Assembly (NCBI GenBank): GCA_017590115.1
Contig: JAGGNK010006560.1
Span: 620,001 to 684,000 of the forward strand
Source: Montifringilla adamsi
Taxonomy: Eukaryota; Chordata; Aves; Passeriformes; Passeridae
Direction of reading: 5' to 3'
DNA: 64,000 nt
Shown: positions 13,241-25,100 of the stretch, one piece after another
Position numbering within the stretch: the stretch's first letter is position 1
How the letters are laid out: the number at the start of each line of letters is the position of its first letter
Program-made: the position numbers and the translations under genes
The notes under the pieces: generated by a model
Told to the model about the DNA's origin: nothing
The model's input: only the letters and a program-made list of their open reading frames with translations
The model's database searches: none

Positions 13241-13246
13241 TTTATT
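13241..13246 (-). terminator. LTR poly(A) signal (antisense to +)
   Basis: TTTATT on the + strand is AATAAA on the LTR strand, at the position equivalent to 10856-10861 of the solo LTR. It falls inside the segment deleted in the neighbouring unit at 13941. Confidence 0.45.
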
Positions 13247-13381
13247 CATGACCGACATACAGTCCCGATCGTCAACAATCAAGAAGTAGCACCAACCCCG
13301 CGATTGGAGCAGGTGAACTATGATTCAGCCTCTATCACACCGAATCCCCCTGTTCACCATCAAGGCCTGGCAGAGTTAAAT

Positions 13382-13388
13382 TTTTATA
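13382..13388 (-). promoter_or_regulatory. LTR TATA box
   Basis: TTTTATA on + is TATAAAA on the LTR strand. It lies in an AAAGAGTATAAAA context shared with the other two LTRs of this family in the window. Confidence 0.5.
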
Positions 13389-13940
13389 CTCTTTTTCTTG
13401 CCTGCAGCGGAGTCCCTTTGTCCCCTCCTGGAGTCCTTCATATTCATGCAGTGTCTATTCTCTGTCCTGTGCTGGACAAAGCCACCTCAGGGAATTGATG
13501 TGTATCTGTCTCCAGTTCCCAGAATCCTTCATTCAGATGTATGTCCTTGGTGGTCCTGTCTGTCTGAAGTGGACATCTGCATGGGCCATCATCGCTGGGC
13601 ATTTTCTCCTTCATGCCATCTGTTCCTGCCATCCGGGAGTGCCTATCTCCTGCGCGGCCTAGGTTTTCTTTGTATGTTAATGATACGCCTCCTCCTCAGC
13701 TTTGAGCTGTCCTGTGTGGCAATCTCCCTCTCCCCTTTGCTAGCATGATCTTAGAGCTTTATTTTATATTACATTAATAATCTTACGTTTCCAGCACGAA
13801 TTACCTCCTTATTCATAATATGAGGGATTACCAAACAAGTGTCTCACTGATAGAATGAAACCTGTAACTGATTTCTGATGCAGGTAGCTTTCTGCTGCCT
13901 CACACCATTGTGCAAATATGCGATTACGTGCCACCACCAA

Positions 13941-14679
13941 TGTTATAGGTAAAAATTGATCCAGCCAATTAGATCAAAAATAAAAATGAACCAATATACA
14001 GTCCCGACCGCCACCAAACAAAAAGTAGTGCCGACCCCGGGATCGGAGCAGGTGAACGATGATCCAGCCTCTATCACACCGAATCCCCCTGTTCACCATC
14101 GAGGCCTGGCAGAGTTTGGTTTTTATACTCTTTTTCTTGCCTGCAGCAGAGTCCCTTTGTCCCCTCCTGGAGTCCTTCATATTCATGCAGTGTCTATTCT
14201 CTGTCCTGTGCTGGACAAAGCCACCTCAGGGAATTGATGTGTATCTGTCTCCAGTTCCCAGAATCCTTCATTCAGATGTATGTCCTTGGTGGTCCTGTCT
14301 GTCTGAAGTGGACATCTGCATGGGCCATCATCGCTGGGCATTTTCTCCTTCATGCCATCTGTTCCTGCCATCCGGGAGTGCCTATCTCCTGCGCGGCCTA
14401 GGTTTTCTTTGTATGTTAATGATACGCCTCCTCCTCAGCTTTGAGCTGTCCTGTGTGGCAATCTCCCTCTCCCCTTTGCTAGCATGATCTTAGAGCTTTA
14501 TTTTATATTACATTAATAATCTTAAGTTTCCAGCACGAATTACCTCCTTATTCATAATATGAGGGATTACCAAACAAGTGTCTCACTGATAGAATGAAAC
14601 CTGTAACTGATTTCTGATGCAGGTAGCTTTCTGCTGCCTCACACCATTGTGCAAATATGCGATTACGTGCCACCACCAA
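13941..14679 (-). mobile_element. LTR, second unit of the head-to-tail tandem pair
   Basis: This 739-bp unit has the same orientation and the same ends as the preceding LTR and abuts it with no spacer. From 14149 to 14679 it is identical to 13410-13940 except at 14525. From 13941 to 14148 it carries about 20 substitutions and a net 12-bp deletion relative to its neighbour. The deletion removes the AATAAA signal seen in the other two copies. The TATA box is kept (TTTTATA on + at 14121-14127). I find no clean target-site duplication around the pair: the bases before 13190 are TGAGG and those after 14679 are GGCTG. The 142-codon + strand frame here is antisense to the LTR and is rejected as a gene. 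Confidence 0.75.
14121..14127 (-). promoter_or_regulatory. LTR TATA box
   Basis: TTTTATA on + (TATAAAA on the LTR strand), in the same context as the TATA boxes of the other two LTRs. Confidence 0.5.
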
Positions 14680-15271
14680 GGCTGGGTAGTTGCGTACCTC
14701 TGAAATTGCCAAAGAGCTCAATTAGCTAACCCCATCATCACACACCTACCACTGCTTGTTCTTCTATTGCCTTTCCTTTTTGACTCAAAAGGGTGGAGGA
14801 AACTAAGTAAGCATTTTGCTTATTAGCAGTTGCCATCTCCAGTTCTCAGATCTTGGGAAAGGAGGCTTCTTGGTGATAATTGGCAACACAGGCTGTGTCT
14901 TTGCCCAGAGTCCCCCGTTCTACCCAGTGAATGGTGTGGGCTGGGTGTGGTGAGCAGGCTGTAGAGTGTGCCAGTTGTGCTTGTAGCTTAATCAGTCTAC
15001 TCACAATGGCCCCTGTATCTCTGGGTAGGGAATCCTGGATGGAAATGAGTGTGCAGAAGACATGTGCAGAGTGTGTTAGGTGTCTCAGACTGGTAGCACT
15101 TATGCCACACAAAAATATATCTGAAGAATTTGGAACAAACTGAGCCTATGTCATGTCTGCTATACAATGAAGTGTGGTAAATCAAAGGTGTCTGCCACAT
15201 GTAGGACTTGCTGAGGAAGTGGATGCCACTTTGGCAGCACAGACACAGATCGCCTCCCTTGTGCATAGTTG

Positions 15272-15308
15272 GTGTAAGGGTGTATGTGTGTGTATAAGTG
15301 TGTGTGTA
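15272..15308. repeat. Imperfect TG dinucleotide repeat
   Basis: Interrupted TGTG runs over about 37 bases, an ordinary short microsatellite. Confidence 0.6.
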
Positions 15309-16066
15309 CAATGGCTTTGGAGTCAGTGTAAAGCTGTCTGCTGAGACAAAATGTATTTGACACCTGCAAAATCTGGGAAAAGTCCAAATTCCTTTTCAGT
15401 TTCCTTATTTAAACAAAACTTTTATGCTGAAAAAGAGGTCATGCTCACATAACCCCAGACTTACTGGACCCTAAACTCAAAGTATTTTACTCTCCTGAAA
15501 ATGCTTGTATGGGTGGGAAGACATCTTAGTACTTGACTCAATTGCTCCCATGGAAAAGGGAGAATTGTATTTGCTGAAGCTAGTGAAAATATATTATTCA
15601 GGCTACTGGTGTCTCTCACACACCTGTGCTGCTCTGCTCAAATTAAGTTGCTGGTGATCGATGCATAATTGTGTTTGCAGATGTGTATCTGATGGCATCT
15701 TGGAAGTGTTTGCTCAAGAACAAAAGAAGCAGCACCCAGTCCACTCCCCTTTGACTGACAGGACTTTGGAGAACCTGAGAAAGACAGAGCTTCAGACTTG
15801 TCCAAGCCCTGACAGTGATGGAGATGACTGCATTACCTTTGCATTCAGTGACCTTGCAGGGCTGTGACATTATGGGGAGATTTTAAGAGGTGACTTTGCA
15901 CCTGCCAAGCAAGCAGTATTGATGTGGGAATGCAGGGCAGAGAGTGAACACCAGCCCTGCCTACCCCAGGGGCAGAGGTGGTGGCAGCTGCCCTTCCCTC
16001 CTGCCCGAGACCCAGCTCCCAGATCCTGCTCCTGCCTTTCTGCACACAGCTCACCTGCTTGGCCTG

Positions 16067-16107
16067 CTCCTCTTCCTCATCCTCCTCTTCCTCCTTCTCC
16101 TTCTCCC
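16067..16107. repeat. Pyrimidine-only tract (TCC/TTCC)
   Basis: Forty-one bases of C and T with a single A, built from CCT and CTT triplets, lie within a local GC-rich segment (about 15940-16130). Such homopurine/homopyrimidine tracts can form triplex DNA. Here it is just reported as a repeat. Confidence 0.7.
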
Positions 16108-19100
16108 AGTCTGACCGGTTGTTCTGTGCCCTCTGCTACCTGTGTTTCTCTTTGCAATTTCTCATATGCATGTCAGTGGCTACAGACAAGGTTTCTTGGA
16201 GGGAAGGAGGAAGGCAGACAGTAGCCCAGGGCTACAGAAAGACAATCTACTGTGCCTATAAAATTAATCTGTTGTGTGAAGGCCAGTATTAAACTATGTC
16301 CCTGTTCTTCTCATCACTGTGTTCATCAGGCTCCTCTGTGCAATCGCATAACTCATTAAATGCCTTATCCACACCAGGTCCTTCCTGTAGGGCCTCATCC
16401 TGCTCCTTCCTTTCCCCATGGAATAGATCAGAAATATTTGTAATTTGCAAGCTGTGACTAGTCAGTAATCCCATCAATATATTTTTCAAAGACACAAGTA
16501 TATAGCAGATTCTGGGCATGTCTGCAAAATCCAATTGTTTTCAGTTGAGGAACCATAATTTTTGATTGCTATGGTCCCTCCACACTAGATAGTAATTTTC
16601 ATCTTATTGTATTTTATTCTGCTTCTGTGTACTGATTTACAGCAGAAGAAAATCTACTCAGTGAAATATCCACCATCACTGATTTATTCTGCATGACATA
16701 CATGATTAAATGTTATTTAATTTTTTAATGATGTTCATAAGTGTATGTGAGTGCTCTTTTGGGGAATATAAATTTCCATGAAGCAACACTGAGCAATAAG
16801 CTACTCAGAAACCTGATGCATTAAACAATTCCGATAGGTCAGATCACCAAATGTGACTGTTCCAGGTTTAACATGGTTCCTGATGAACAGAAACAATTTT
16901 ACCATGCTTGCAAAAAGAAATCTTTCCTCATTGATTTTGTACTACAAGCATCACCTGGCAACTTGTTTGTAGCCTTGCCTCTCATCTGAGTACATCCATC
17001 TTGATCCATCCTTCTGCAAAAACATTATGCCTTTTTACCTTTATATTGATCTGTTTGCTGAGGATTAGCATATAATTGTACAAACCTCTTAAAGCTTTAT
17101 CATATCTTTAATACAAAATTCATATAAACCCTTTTCTATTATGACAGAAGAATCTATATCACATCCCTTAATCTGACAGGCTTCTGCAGGAATGAAAGAT
17201 GTAGATATGATTGCAGAGTTTGAAAGTCCTATTCTAAGCTGGTCCAGCTGCCTGGCAAATGGATCTAAAGAAGATATATCTACGCATCCTTCTTGCCACC
17301 ATCCCTTTGTCAGAGTTTTGTAATGCAAGATGCCAGTACATGATGCTTTAAACACCCCATCTGCAAAGTGTATCATTGAGTGTATTCTGTATCCTTTAGA
17401 ATATGCTGATAAAAATATTTTTTAAAGATTGATTTTACACTCTTTTGCTTACATGTACTATCAGAAGCAAAACTTCTTTAAGAAAGAATGGAATCAATCA
17501 TCTGTGATGATAAATATTGGGACTACATTAGCATAAGCTGAAGACCAGTGGAACAATTTTCATGTGCTGCTGAAAGACTTCAGTTAGGTAATGATGCTGG
17601 TATTTCTTCCATGGCAGTCTGCCTTCTCTGCTAAACGCAGTACTTGTTAAGTATGCCAGGAGAAGCATTTGTTCTCTTCACTGCAATCTCCTGACTTGTC
17701 TTAAAGCGCCTGTTATGGTGCTTAAGGTTACTTATGCACCATATTTATGGTTACTATTGTTATGGCTAACTAGATCAGAGTAAAATGTCAAATTGTTCTA
17801 ACACAATAAATGAAATGCATGTGTTGCTATAATGACCATGGCACAGGTGGCAGAATTAATTTATTGCCTTGCCTTCATACACAGCCATGGGCTCTGCTGC
17901 TTCCTTTCCCTGCTGTCCTTTCCTCCTACTTGGGTGTCTCCTTCATTTTGCTCTATGGAATAGCTATTCTTTTGGTTGGAAGAAGTGAGAGGCAGCAGGA
18001 TGGGATGCCAGTGGAGTAATTTAACTGTCACAGTGTAGGTACTGGGCTCACAATGGAATTCTGACAGGCCTCATTGCCTCTCATCTCAGCCTTGACTAGA
18101 AAGTTGCCATCTGACAGTTTGCAAGACAGGGACATTACACCTGAGGCTTTCTGAAGTAAAAGTGATGGCTTAGTTACCTGAGTGTCTAGTGAAGTACAGA
18201 CTGGGATGCTGGCTCCCATAGGCATACTGCAGTGCACATACATAGTAACACATGAATTTACTGAATAAATCCACTGATTTATTTGGATGGACTTCAATCC
18301 ATTTTCTTCCTGTTCACTGGAAAATAAGTCTTACAGAGGACAGAAACTACTCAAGTTACTGTCACATGAATAACTACATCCCAGAGTTCATTATATATCA
18401 CCTTCCTTTTCTTTAGTCTGTGAACAGTTAGCTCTTGCTGTTCACCAACATCTTTCCTTTTTTAGACAAAATAAATTAATATTGAAAGCAAGAGTAGTTT
18501 TGCCTCCAGTGGTTTACACTATAGTACCACAAACTAGGCAAAACTCAGCTGCAATCACCCTTTTTTCTCACCAGGATATCCTAATAGTTTAGGACTCACA
18601 GGCTGAGATGGCCCAGTGTCACAGCAGTACTGGTGCTCATCCAGTGACACTTTAATGAGATGTGAGAAGGATGTTTTCAAAGTGACAAACTCTGAATATA
18701 AATAGGAAAGTCACCCACACCCCTTGTTTCCAGTGAGTGATAATAATGACTGGTGTGGCAGCCTTGCTCTGTGTGGGCTTTGCAGAAGTCGGTGGAGAGG
18801 AAGACAACAGATAATCCTCAGAAAGATCCAGGAAGCAACATGTGTGCAGGGGCTGTGCAAGGAGGGAGGGGACTGGCAAAGCCCAGGGAGAGGGCACCCA
18901 TGCACCAGCCTTGCATTGAAACCAGGTCTGTTCCTGCAGTGCCTTTACATCTGCATTTCTCTAGCAGAGAAATCATTCTATAGTGAACTTCCTCTGTAGA
19001 CCTCAACATGTTTTCCCAACCCAACGTTACATGTAGGCAGGCAAGTGTTTTGAATTCAGATTTCTAAAGGAAAGGGGGAGAGAGTTCTTTCCTTGAAGTT

Positions 19101-22100
19101 GGCTCTGGGGAGTGTCGTGTGTCTGCTGTTGCTGGTCTCCTGTATTTCCAGCGTCTCTCTCTTCCACTGGAGCCCTTGCTCCCCATCTGCACCAGACACA
19201 CCATCTCTTCAGTGACTCCTCCCTCTCCGTGAGTTTGTGAGGTCTCCTTTATCTGGATATTCCCTTCACAGGACTAGGGTTTCCTGTTTGAGTGTCCCCA
19301 TTTTAAATTTACAGAATGATGCTTTTGTGCTGTTTGGGGCCAACACTCAATCAGGACCATGCAGACAAAGCACTGCAGAGAAACAGGAACAGCTTCCCTC
19401 ACACATACTCTGATCCCCTTAGTAGTACTCCCTGGCCACCTTTTAGGAAAAGGTCATGTTTAGCTAGATGGGTTACTTGCCAAATCGTTTGTAGCCAAAA
19501 CCTCTGATACAAACAGGACCAGTATGCAACAAAGTGATACTCAATTATTCAATCAGTCTTTGTTCCAACTCAAGCTGGCTGAGGAATAATAAATGATACA
19601 AAATGCTGGCTCCCCAAAACATTTGGCTAATCAATCCTTTTATTTCTGGATCTAATCAGTGTTCCAAACTAATATGCATTCAAGCTCGTATTAAATGTTT
19701 TTGTTGCAGATCCAAATCTCTTGCACTGTATATTTGGAAGCCCCTTTACTGATTGCCTGTCAGCAGGGGTGGTGACAGCTGTCCTGGGGCTGAGGCTGCA
19801 CCCTCCAGCTGCTGGGGCTGGGGAGAGCTTAGCAAATGCAAGAGCTAAATTTTGCCTAAGGGTAAAAAAATGGGGGGAACATAAAGGTGAAATCTGAACA
19901 TAGGCAGCATCAAAATGAGACTGGCGCATCAGCTCGTGGCTGCTGGGGGAAGGGACAGTGCTGCAGACTGCTGGGCAGCTGCTCAGCACTGCCAGCTTTG
20001 CCTGCCAGCACTCAGGCTTTGGATTTTTATTTTCCCTTCAAATCTCTTGAGGGGTGAGATGCTAAAGTGCAGTGAAGAACAGGACTGCAAATCACTGGCC
20101 TGTCTGTCTGTAATGATTTGAGGGCATGATGTTATGTTGCAAGTGCTTCCTCATTTGCATCCCCCTCTGGCAGGCACCCCAGCTGCACTGTGCCCTGCTG
20201 TGCTGTGACCTACCCAGCACATGGAGGTCACAGCCTGCCTTGCAGCCAGCTTTGCCAGAGAGGGGAAGGAGAACCCAGTCTTAAACCCTGCTCATTTGCT
20301 GCTTCACATTGAAATCCTGCAAGAAAGGGCATGGGAGGAAAGATCAACATGTTCAGTAAGTCCCATTAGCATTGCTGCAGTCCCAGTTAGGAAATATCTT
20401 GTGTGCTCTCTAAGATCCCTTGGCAAAGTGAGGGATTTTTTTTCTAAAGGAAAAGTAGGTGATCCCATGCAGCTGAATCAGCCTGCTCTTTCTGTTTGAT
20501 GCAGGGGGAAACAGCCTGGCATATCACTGAACAGGATCCACCTCTTGTGCATTCAGGAGTTATGTCTGACTCAAAGGCCAAGCAGAATAAGCATGTGAAC
20601 CCTTCTCATAGCTGCCATTGTAGAAGTTTTCCAGTTAGTTAGGCATAGAAATACTGGGCATTTGCAGGTGTGCCTGAGGTGATATATGTCAGTAGCTCCA
20701 CTTTAGCAAGCAGGCTGCTGCTAAGGAGGGGTGCAGAAACTCCTTGATGCATCAGCAAGACTGGGGACTTTGCACATCAAATAACTTTTTCAGTGTCTTC
20801 CCCCTGCCATTTTGTCAGCAGCCAGTAAGCTTCATTGAGAGAGGGCCCCAGGGCTGGGACTGGCATTGCTCCAGAGGAGTTGCTCTGCCCTTATTTGCAG
20901 GATTGGGATCATCCTGGTGCTCCTCCCTTTGGGGCCTGTGGGTGATGATGACAGCTCATCATGGCCAATGCATTCTGGAGAGGTGGCAAGAGGGGCTTGG
21001 GGTGTCTATGGCTGTCAAATATGGTCCTGCCTCCCCGGACATGAGGAGATCCTTGGAAAACTGCTGTTATTATGCCAGGGTATGTGCCAGGCAGCAGCAG
21101 CAAGTACAGGCATATCATCAAGGGCTCAGTCTAGAAAAAATTGCTAGAGTAGATGAAAGGACAGGGGAAGGGATTTCATCCACTTTATTTAAAGTCAGGT
21201 TTAATTTCTTGGCAAGGAAAGCCATGAGAATATTTTTTGGAGACCCAGATACCCTGAAAGTTCGGATTCTGACATGGCTACTACTTCTTTCTGACTTGAA
21301 ACACAAGAGAGAGAAGGGATGGTATCTGTGAGGCAGATCTGAGCACTGTGAGTCATGCTTATCACAATCCCACTAATGCATCTAATTTGGACAATTATGT
21401 TAAACTTGATGTTTACCTTCCCCATAGTTCTTTGAAAGCAAACCAAGTCTTTTCTGGCCAGGGGTATATAATCCTCCATCTTCCATGATTACTATCAAAG
21501 GCCCAGCGTGCAGCTTAATTTGTTATGGGTTGCAAGGTATGCTTCGATCTGAGGGTGGTTGTAACAGTGCAAAATATGTAATTAATAATGAGTAATAGCT
21601 CCATAATCTGTGGCTCTCCCTTCCTTCTTGATGTGTTCTCTTCTCAGCCACAAAGCACAGGAACCCTTGAGTGTTCCTTTATGTCATTTTAAAACCATTA
21701 TTCCAACACTTTGTTCTGTTCATTCTTTTTCTCCAGATTATGTTCAGACTACAAACTATATCAGGCAGAGACCTTACCCCCACTATATGTGAAAAATACT
21801 TGCAACAGAATAAAAATATTGGTAACAGAACAATGTAGTAATTAAGTATTAATTGAATTTTAGGACCCAGTGGTAAAAGTAGATGCATTACTGTGTCCTC
21901 TGACACAAAGATAAGCACCAGTCTGCTGCAGCACACACCAAGCCCTCGTGAGAGATGAGAAACAGAGGGTGTTGAAGTGATTGTCAGAGAGACACCATAG
22001 GGAGGAGAAAGTGGGAAAGACCAGCGCAAACTGCTCCTTTTTGTGAGGAGCTGGTCCTGTGGGTAAGGGCATCCCCAGAGTTCAGCTTTGGTGGTTGTTA

Positions 22101-22128
22101 ATATTGTCACCCTCTCTATATATGATGA

Positions 22129-22166
22129 TTTTTTTTTTTTTTTTTTTTTTTGTTGTTGTTGTTGTT
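22129..22166. repeat. Poly-T (23) followed by (GTT)5
   Basis: Twenty-three Ts (22129-22151) run directly into five GTT units. The region is bracketed by an exact 11-bp direct repeat, TATTGTCACCC, at 22102-22112 and 22200-22210. It could be the poly-A end of a small - strand retroposed fragment, or simple-sequence expansion. Confidence 0.7.
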
Positions 22167-25100
22167 GATTTCACCATTGTTGTTATTATCATTATTTGGT
22201 ATTGTCACCCCATGGTGACTGCAGACATGGTGCAAAGCAGCTTAATTGAAGCACCAGATGGGTATGAGAGCTGCTTCTGCAGCCTCCTGGCTCACACCTG
22301 CCAGTGGAAGTGCCATTGCTGGTAGTCAAGGTGCAGCAAGAGACACTGTCAGAGTTCCTCTGCTGCTGCTGCCGCTCGAGAGCCAGCAGCGTGCAGCAAA
22401 GAGCCCTGCACACAGGGCTGCAAGGTCTCCAGCTCCTGCAACCAGATCTTCCTACGTGTGTCACTCCATTTGGGAGCCAGGGATCCCTCTGGTCACATCA
22501 AGTTTCGCTCAAGTTGCATCCAGCAGCATTTAAGGACATGGAACTCATTAGTTACAAAGTCTTTCCCCTCACCCCACTGAATAATCTTTTCTGACATCAT
22601 GTGTAGGATCACTAAACCACCTCTTCTCAAAGTGTTTCCCCTCTGAACTAACAGGGAAGGAACAAGATGCAGCAGCTGGGGACAGAAAGGGCACGGATGG
22701 GGTTTTTTTTGAGGGCCAACAAGTGCCTCAAGAGCTAGTCACAACACCCTTTCATTGATTTTGTTCAGCACTCAGCAAATGCAAAGCCATTGATTGTCCA
22801 CTGAATAGGCTGCAGAGCTCTGCTTTTGCTGAGTTGGATGTGGAACTGAGCCAAAAGGAGAAGAAATAATTAACAGTCTGCCCTGTCCATATGTTTAAAA
22901 TACACTACAAAATGAAAACAGTCCTGTGGAGAGTTCTCTGCATTAAAGCTTTTCTGTCATGTGGAGTTGGAATATTTCCTCTATTCCTTAGGGGAGGACT
23001 TAGGACAATATTTGAGAAACCAGAGTTACTATTAATTTTAAGGCTCTTTTTTTCCAGTTCTTTCAATTCATTATTCATACTTCATATGCCAGTATAAAAA
23101 TACTTAAGTTATTGTATGAATTGAAACTACTTCAGATGTTCAGAATTCATAAGTATTGTAAGAAAAAACAGAAACTAGTTTAGATCCTGATAGTAAAATC
23201 TGGAAAACAGAAAGATCCTCTTTAAAGACAGATTTTTACTGAAACTTTATGGTCCAGACCAATTTATTTAAAACAGGTTTGACATCACCAGACCCAAAAC
23301 CATTTAAAGCAACTTACTGGGTTTGAATTTCTTGGGAAAGAAATAACATTCAAAAGTCTGTTAATAACAGGGAGTCCTTGTATGACAATGAAGGAATTTG
23401 TGTCAGTCTCTGCTGATGTGATATGGAGTGCACATATCCATGTGAATGTTGCCCATGCCTGTTTAAACAACGAATTTCAGAAAATCTCCTAAGAAATTGA
23501 GGCAGCAGAGTTTGCTCCTATCGGTGCCTGTTGCCCTCATTATCAGATTCATTGCAATTGCTTTCTGGTGATTCATCAGTGCAAAGTGAAGGAGATAGAA
23601 GCAGAACCAGCCAGCAAAGGATCCTCATCTCCCTGAGTAGTCTGACTAAATATACATCCAGTTGAAGGACCTACACAAAAATCCAGACTCTTCTCTTGTT
23701 GCTGCTGATGTCCTCCCTTGGGCTTTTTTGGCCCCGTGCATCAAGAGTCTATGAAAATAGAACTGGCATAACCAGCCTGCTTGAAGACAGATCCCAAGGT
23801 CAGTCATCCAGCCTGCACTGAGTGTTACCTTGGTGGTATTGTCAGCAGAAAAGGCAAGTGCTGAACAACCTACACAGCAGCCAGCAGCTTCACCCTTAAA
23901 CATGGTCCTCTGGATTTGCTTCACCCTTTTGGCTCTTTGGACTCATGTTCAGGTCTGCTGGCAGAGTCAAGTGGAGATTTCATTGGCACAACCTAGGCTG
24001 CACCTGTAGAGGTTAATCTCTCTAATCATTAATCTGGCACCTTGCAATGCAAATACTTCAAGTGGATGCACAGCCCTCTAGGTTGGCTGGATGTGGATCA
24101 AATATTCCTTTGTGGAATCCCAAACATCTGCTTGGCACAGACATTGCTGGACCTGGCACGTTGGTTGTCCTCAAAGGTAAGCCAACTATCAGTTCCCCAA
24201 ACAGCTGGGGATGGTTGTTGTATAACATCAGCTCTCCATGTCTCAGGGGCTTATTTTTTCTGTGGTCCCTTGCCCCACAGCTCTGATTGGTATGGCAGGT
24301 TTGCACAAGGCCCTGCTTATGTGTTTTGTGTTCACAGTTGGAGCACAGCTAGAGCCGCCTGTGGTGGCAGGGACAGCAAAAATATCAGCATCAGTCCTGT
24401 ACTTTCTGGGGAAAAAATGTGAACAAAGTGTATCTAGTGTTAAGAGTAAGTATATGTCACTGGGTGAGCAGAAGCAGTGTCAAAACCTTCTCCTCTGAGA
24501 AGATAAAATACTCCATTTTCTTCATGGGAACCAACGTTCTTGTCTTGTGATATTTTCCCAGAACAGCCTATGTGTCCCTGCTCATTGCTGCCCAGCCTCT
24601 TCTCTAGCTGTGAATGCCAGGATATAGTGTCATAATACAGATTTCATATTTCTTTTATTTTTCTACTAGCAGAAAGGTCAAAACAAATTGAATTAAAGAG
24701 CTATGTGGATAATTCAGTAATTAAAAGCTTGTGAGGAGGTGTAATAGCTAATCACAAAAATAAATAGTTACCCAGTAACTTCATTACATTAAGTTAAGAA
24801 CTGTATATGCTGCATAATATAATAGGAGCTTAGAGAGCTGAAACCACTGAGAAGCCGTAAGTCATAGTTGGAATAACAGGAGAAACCCCACATTGCTGTG
24901 ATAGTCCAGGCTTGGGAGCAGCCTGGGAAGCTGATCTCTGGGCACAGATGCCATCCTGACATCCTCTTAAATTGAATTACATGCATGTCCTTGGGTACTG
25001 TCTACCATGTGCATATGTGCAGCCTCCATTTCCTGAACTGCCCAGCTGAGGGGCCAGCGGCAAGTGAAGGAGTGGAGACAGGTAGGCTTGGAAGTCCTTT

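Larger units (their letters stand above)
13190..13940 (-). mobile_element. LTR, first unit of a head-to-tail tandem pair
   Basis: Read on the - strand, this 751-bp unit ends in TATAACA (starting with TGTTATAGG on +) and begins with TTGGTGGTGG (ending CCACCACCAA on +). It contains a TATA box (TTTTATA on + at 13382-13388) and a poly(A) signal (TTTATT on + at 13241-13246), so it has U3-R-U5 order. It is the same family as the solo LTR at 10302. A second unit starts at the very next base, 13941. The U3-side 531 bp (13410-13940) match the second unit except at 13796 (C here, A there), while the R-U5 side (13190-13409) is clearly divergent. The 116-codon + strand frame inside is antisense to the LTR and is not considered coding. 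Confidence 0.75.

Noticed and set aside
13398..14487. Duplicate + strand frames of 116 and 142 codons (13398-13748 and 14059-14487) as a duplicated gene pair
   Set aside because: They lie antisense inside the two near-identical LTR units. Their similarity reflects the LTR duplication, and they have no recognisable domain.
10289..14694. Similar AAGGCTGGG words next to both LTR insertions (near 10289 and 14678) as a shared target or longer duplication
   Set aside because: The match is only about 10 bases, and the surrounding sequence differs. The exact GGGAT duplication already explains the first insertion.
20744..21331. 195-codon + strand frame, the longest in the window
   Set aside because: No domain, signal or neighbour supports it. 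Frames on other phases and strands cover the same bases, and composition looks like random translation.
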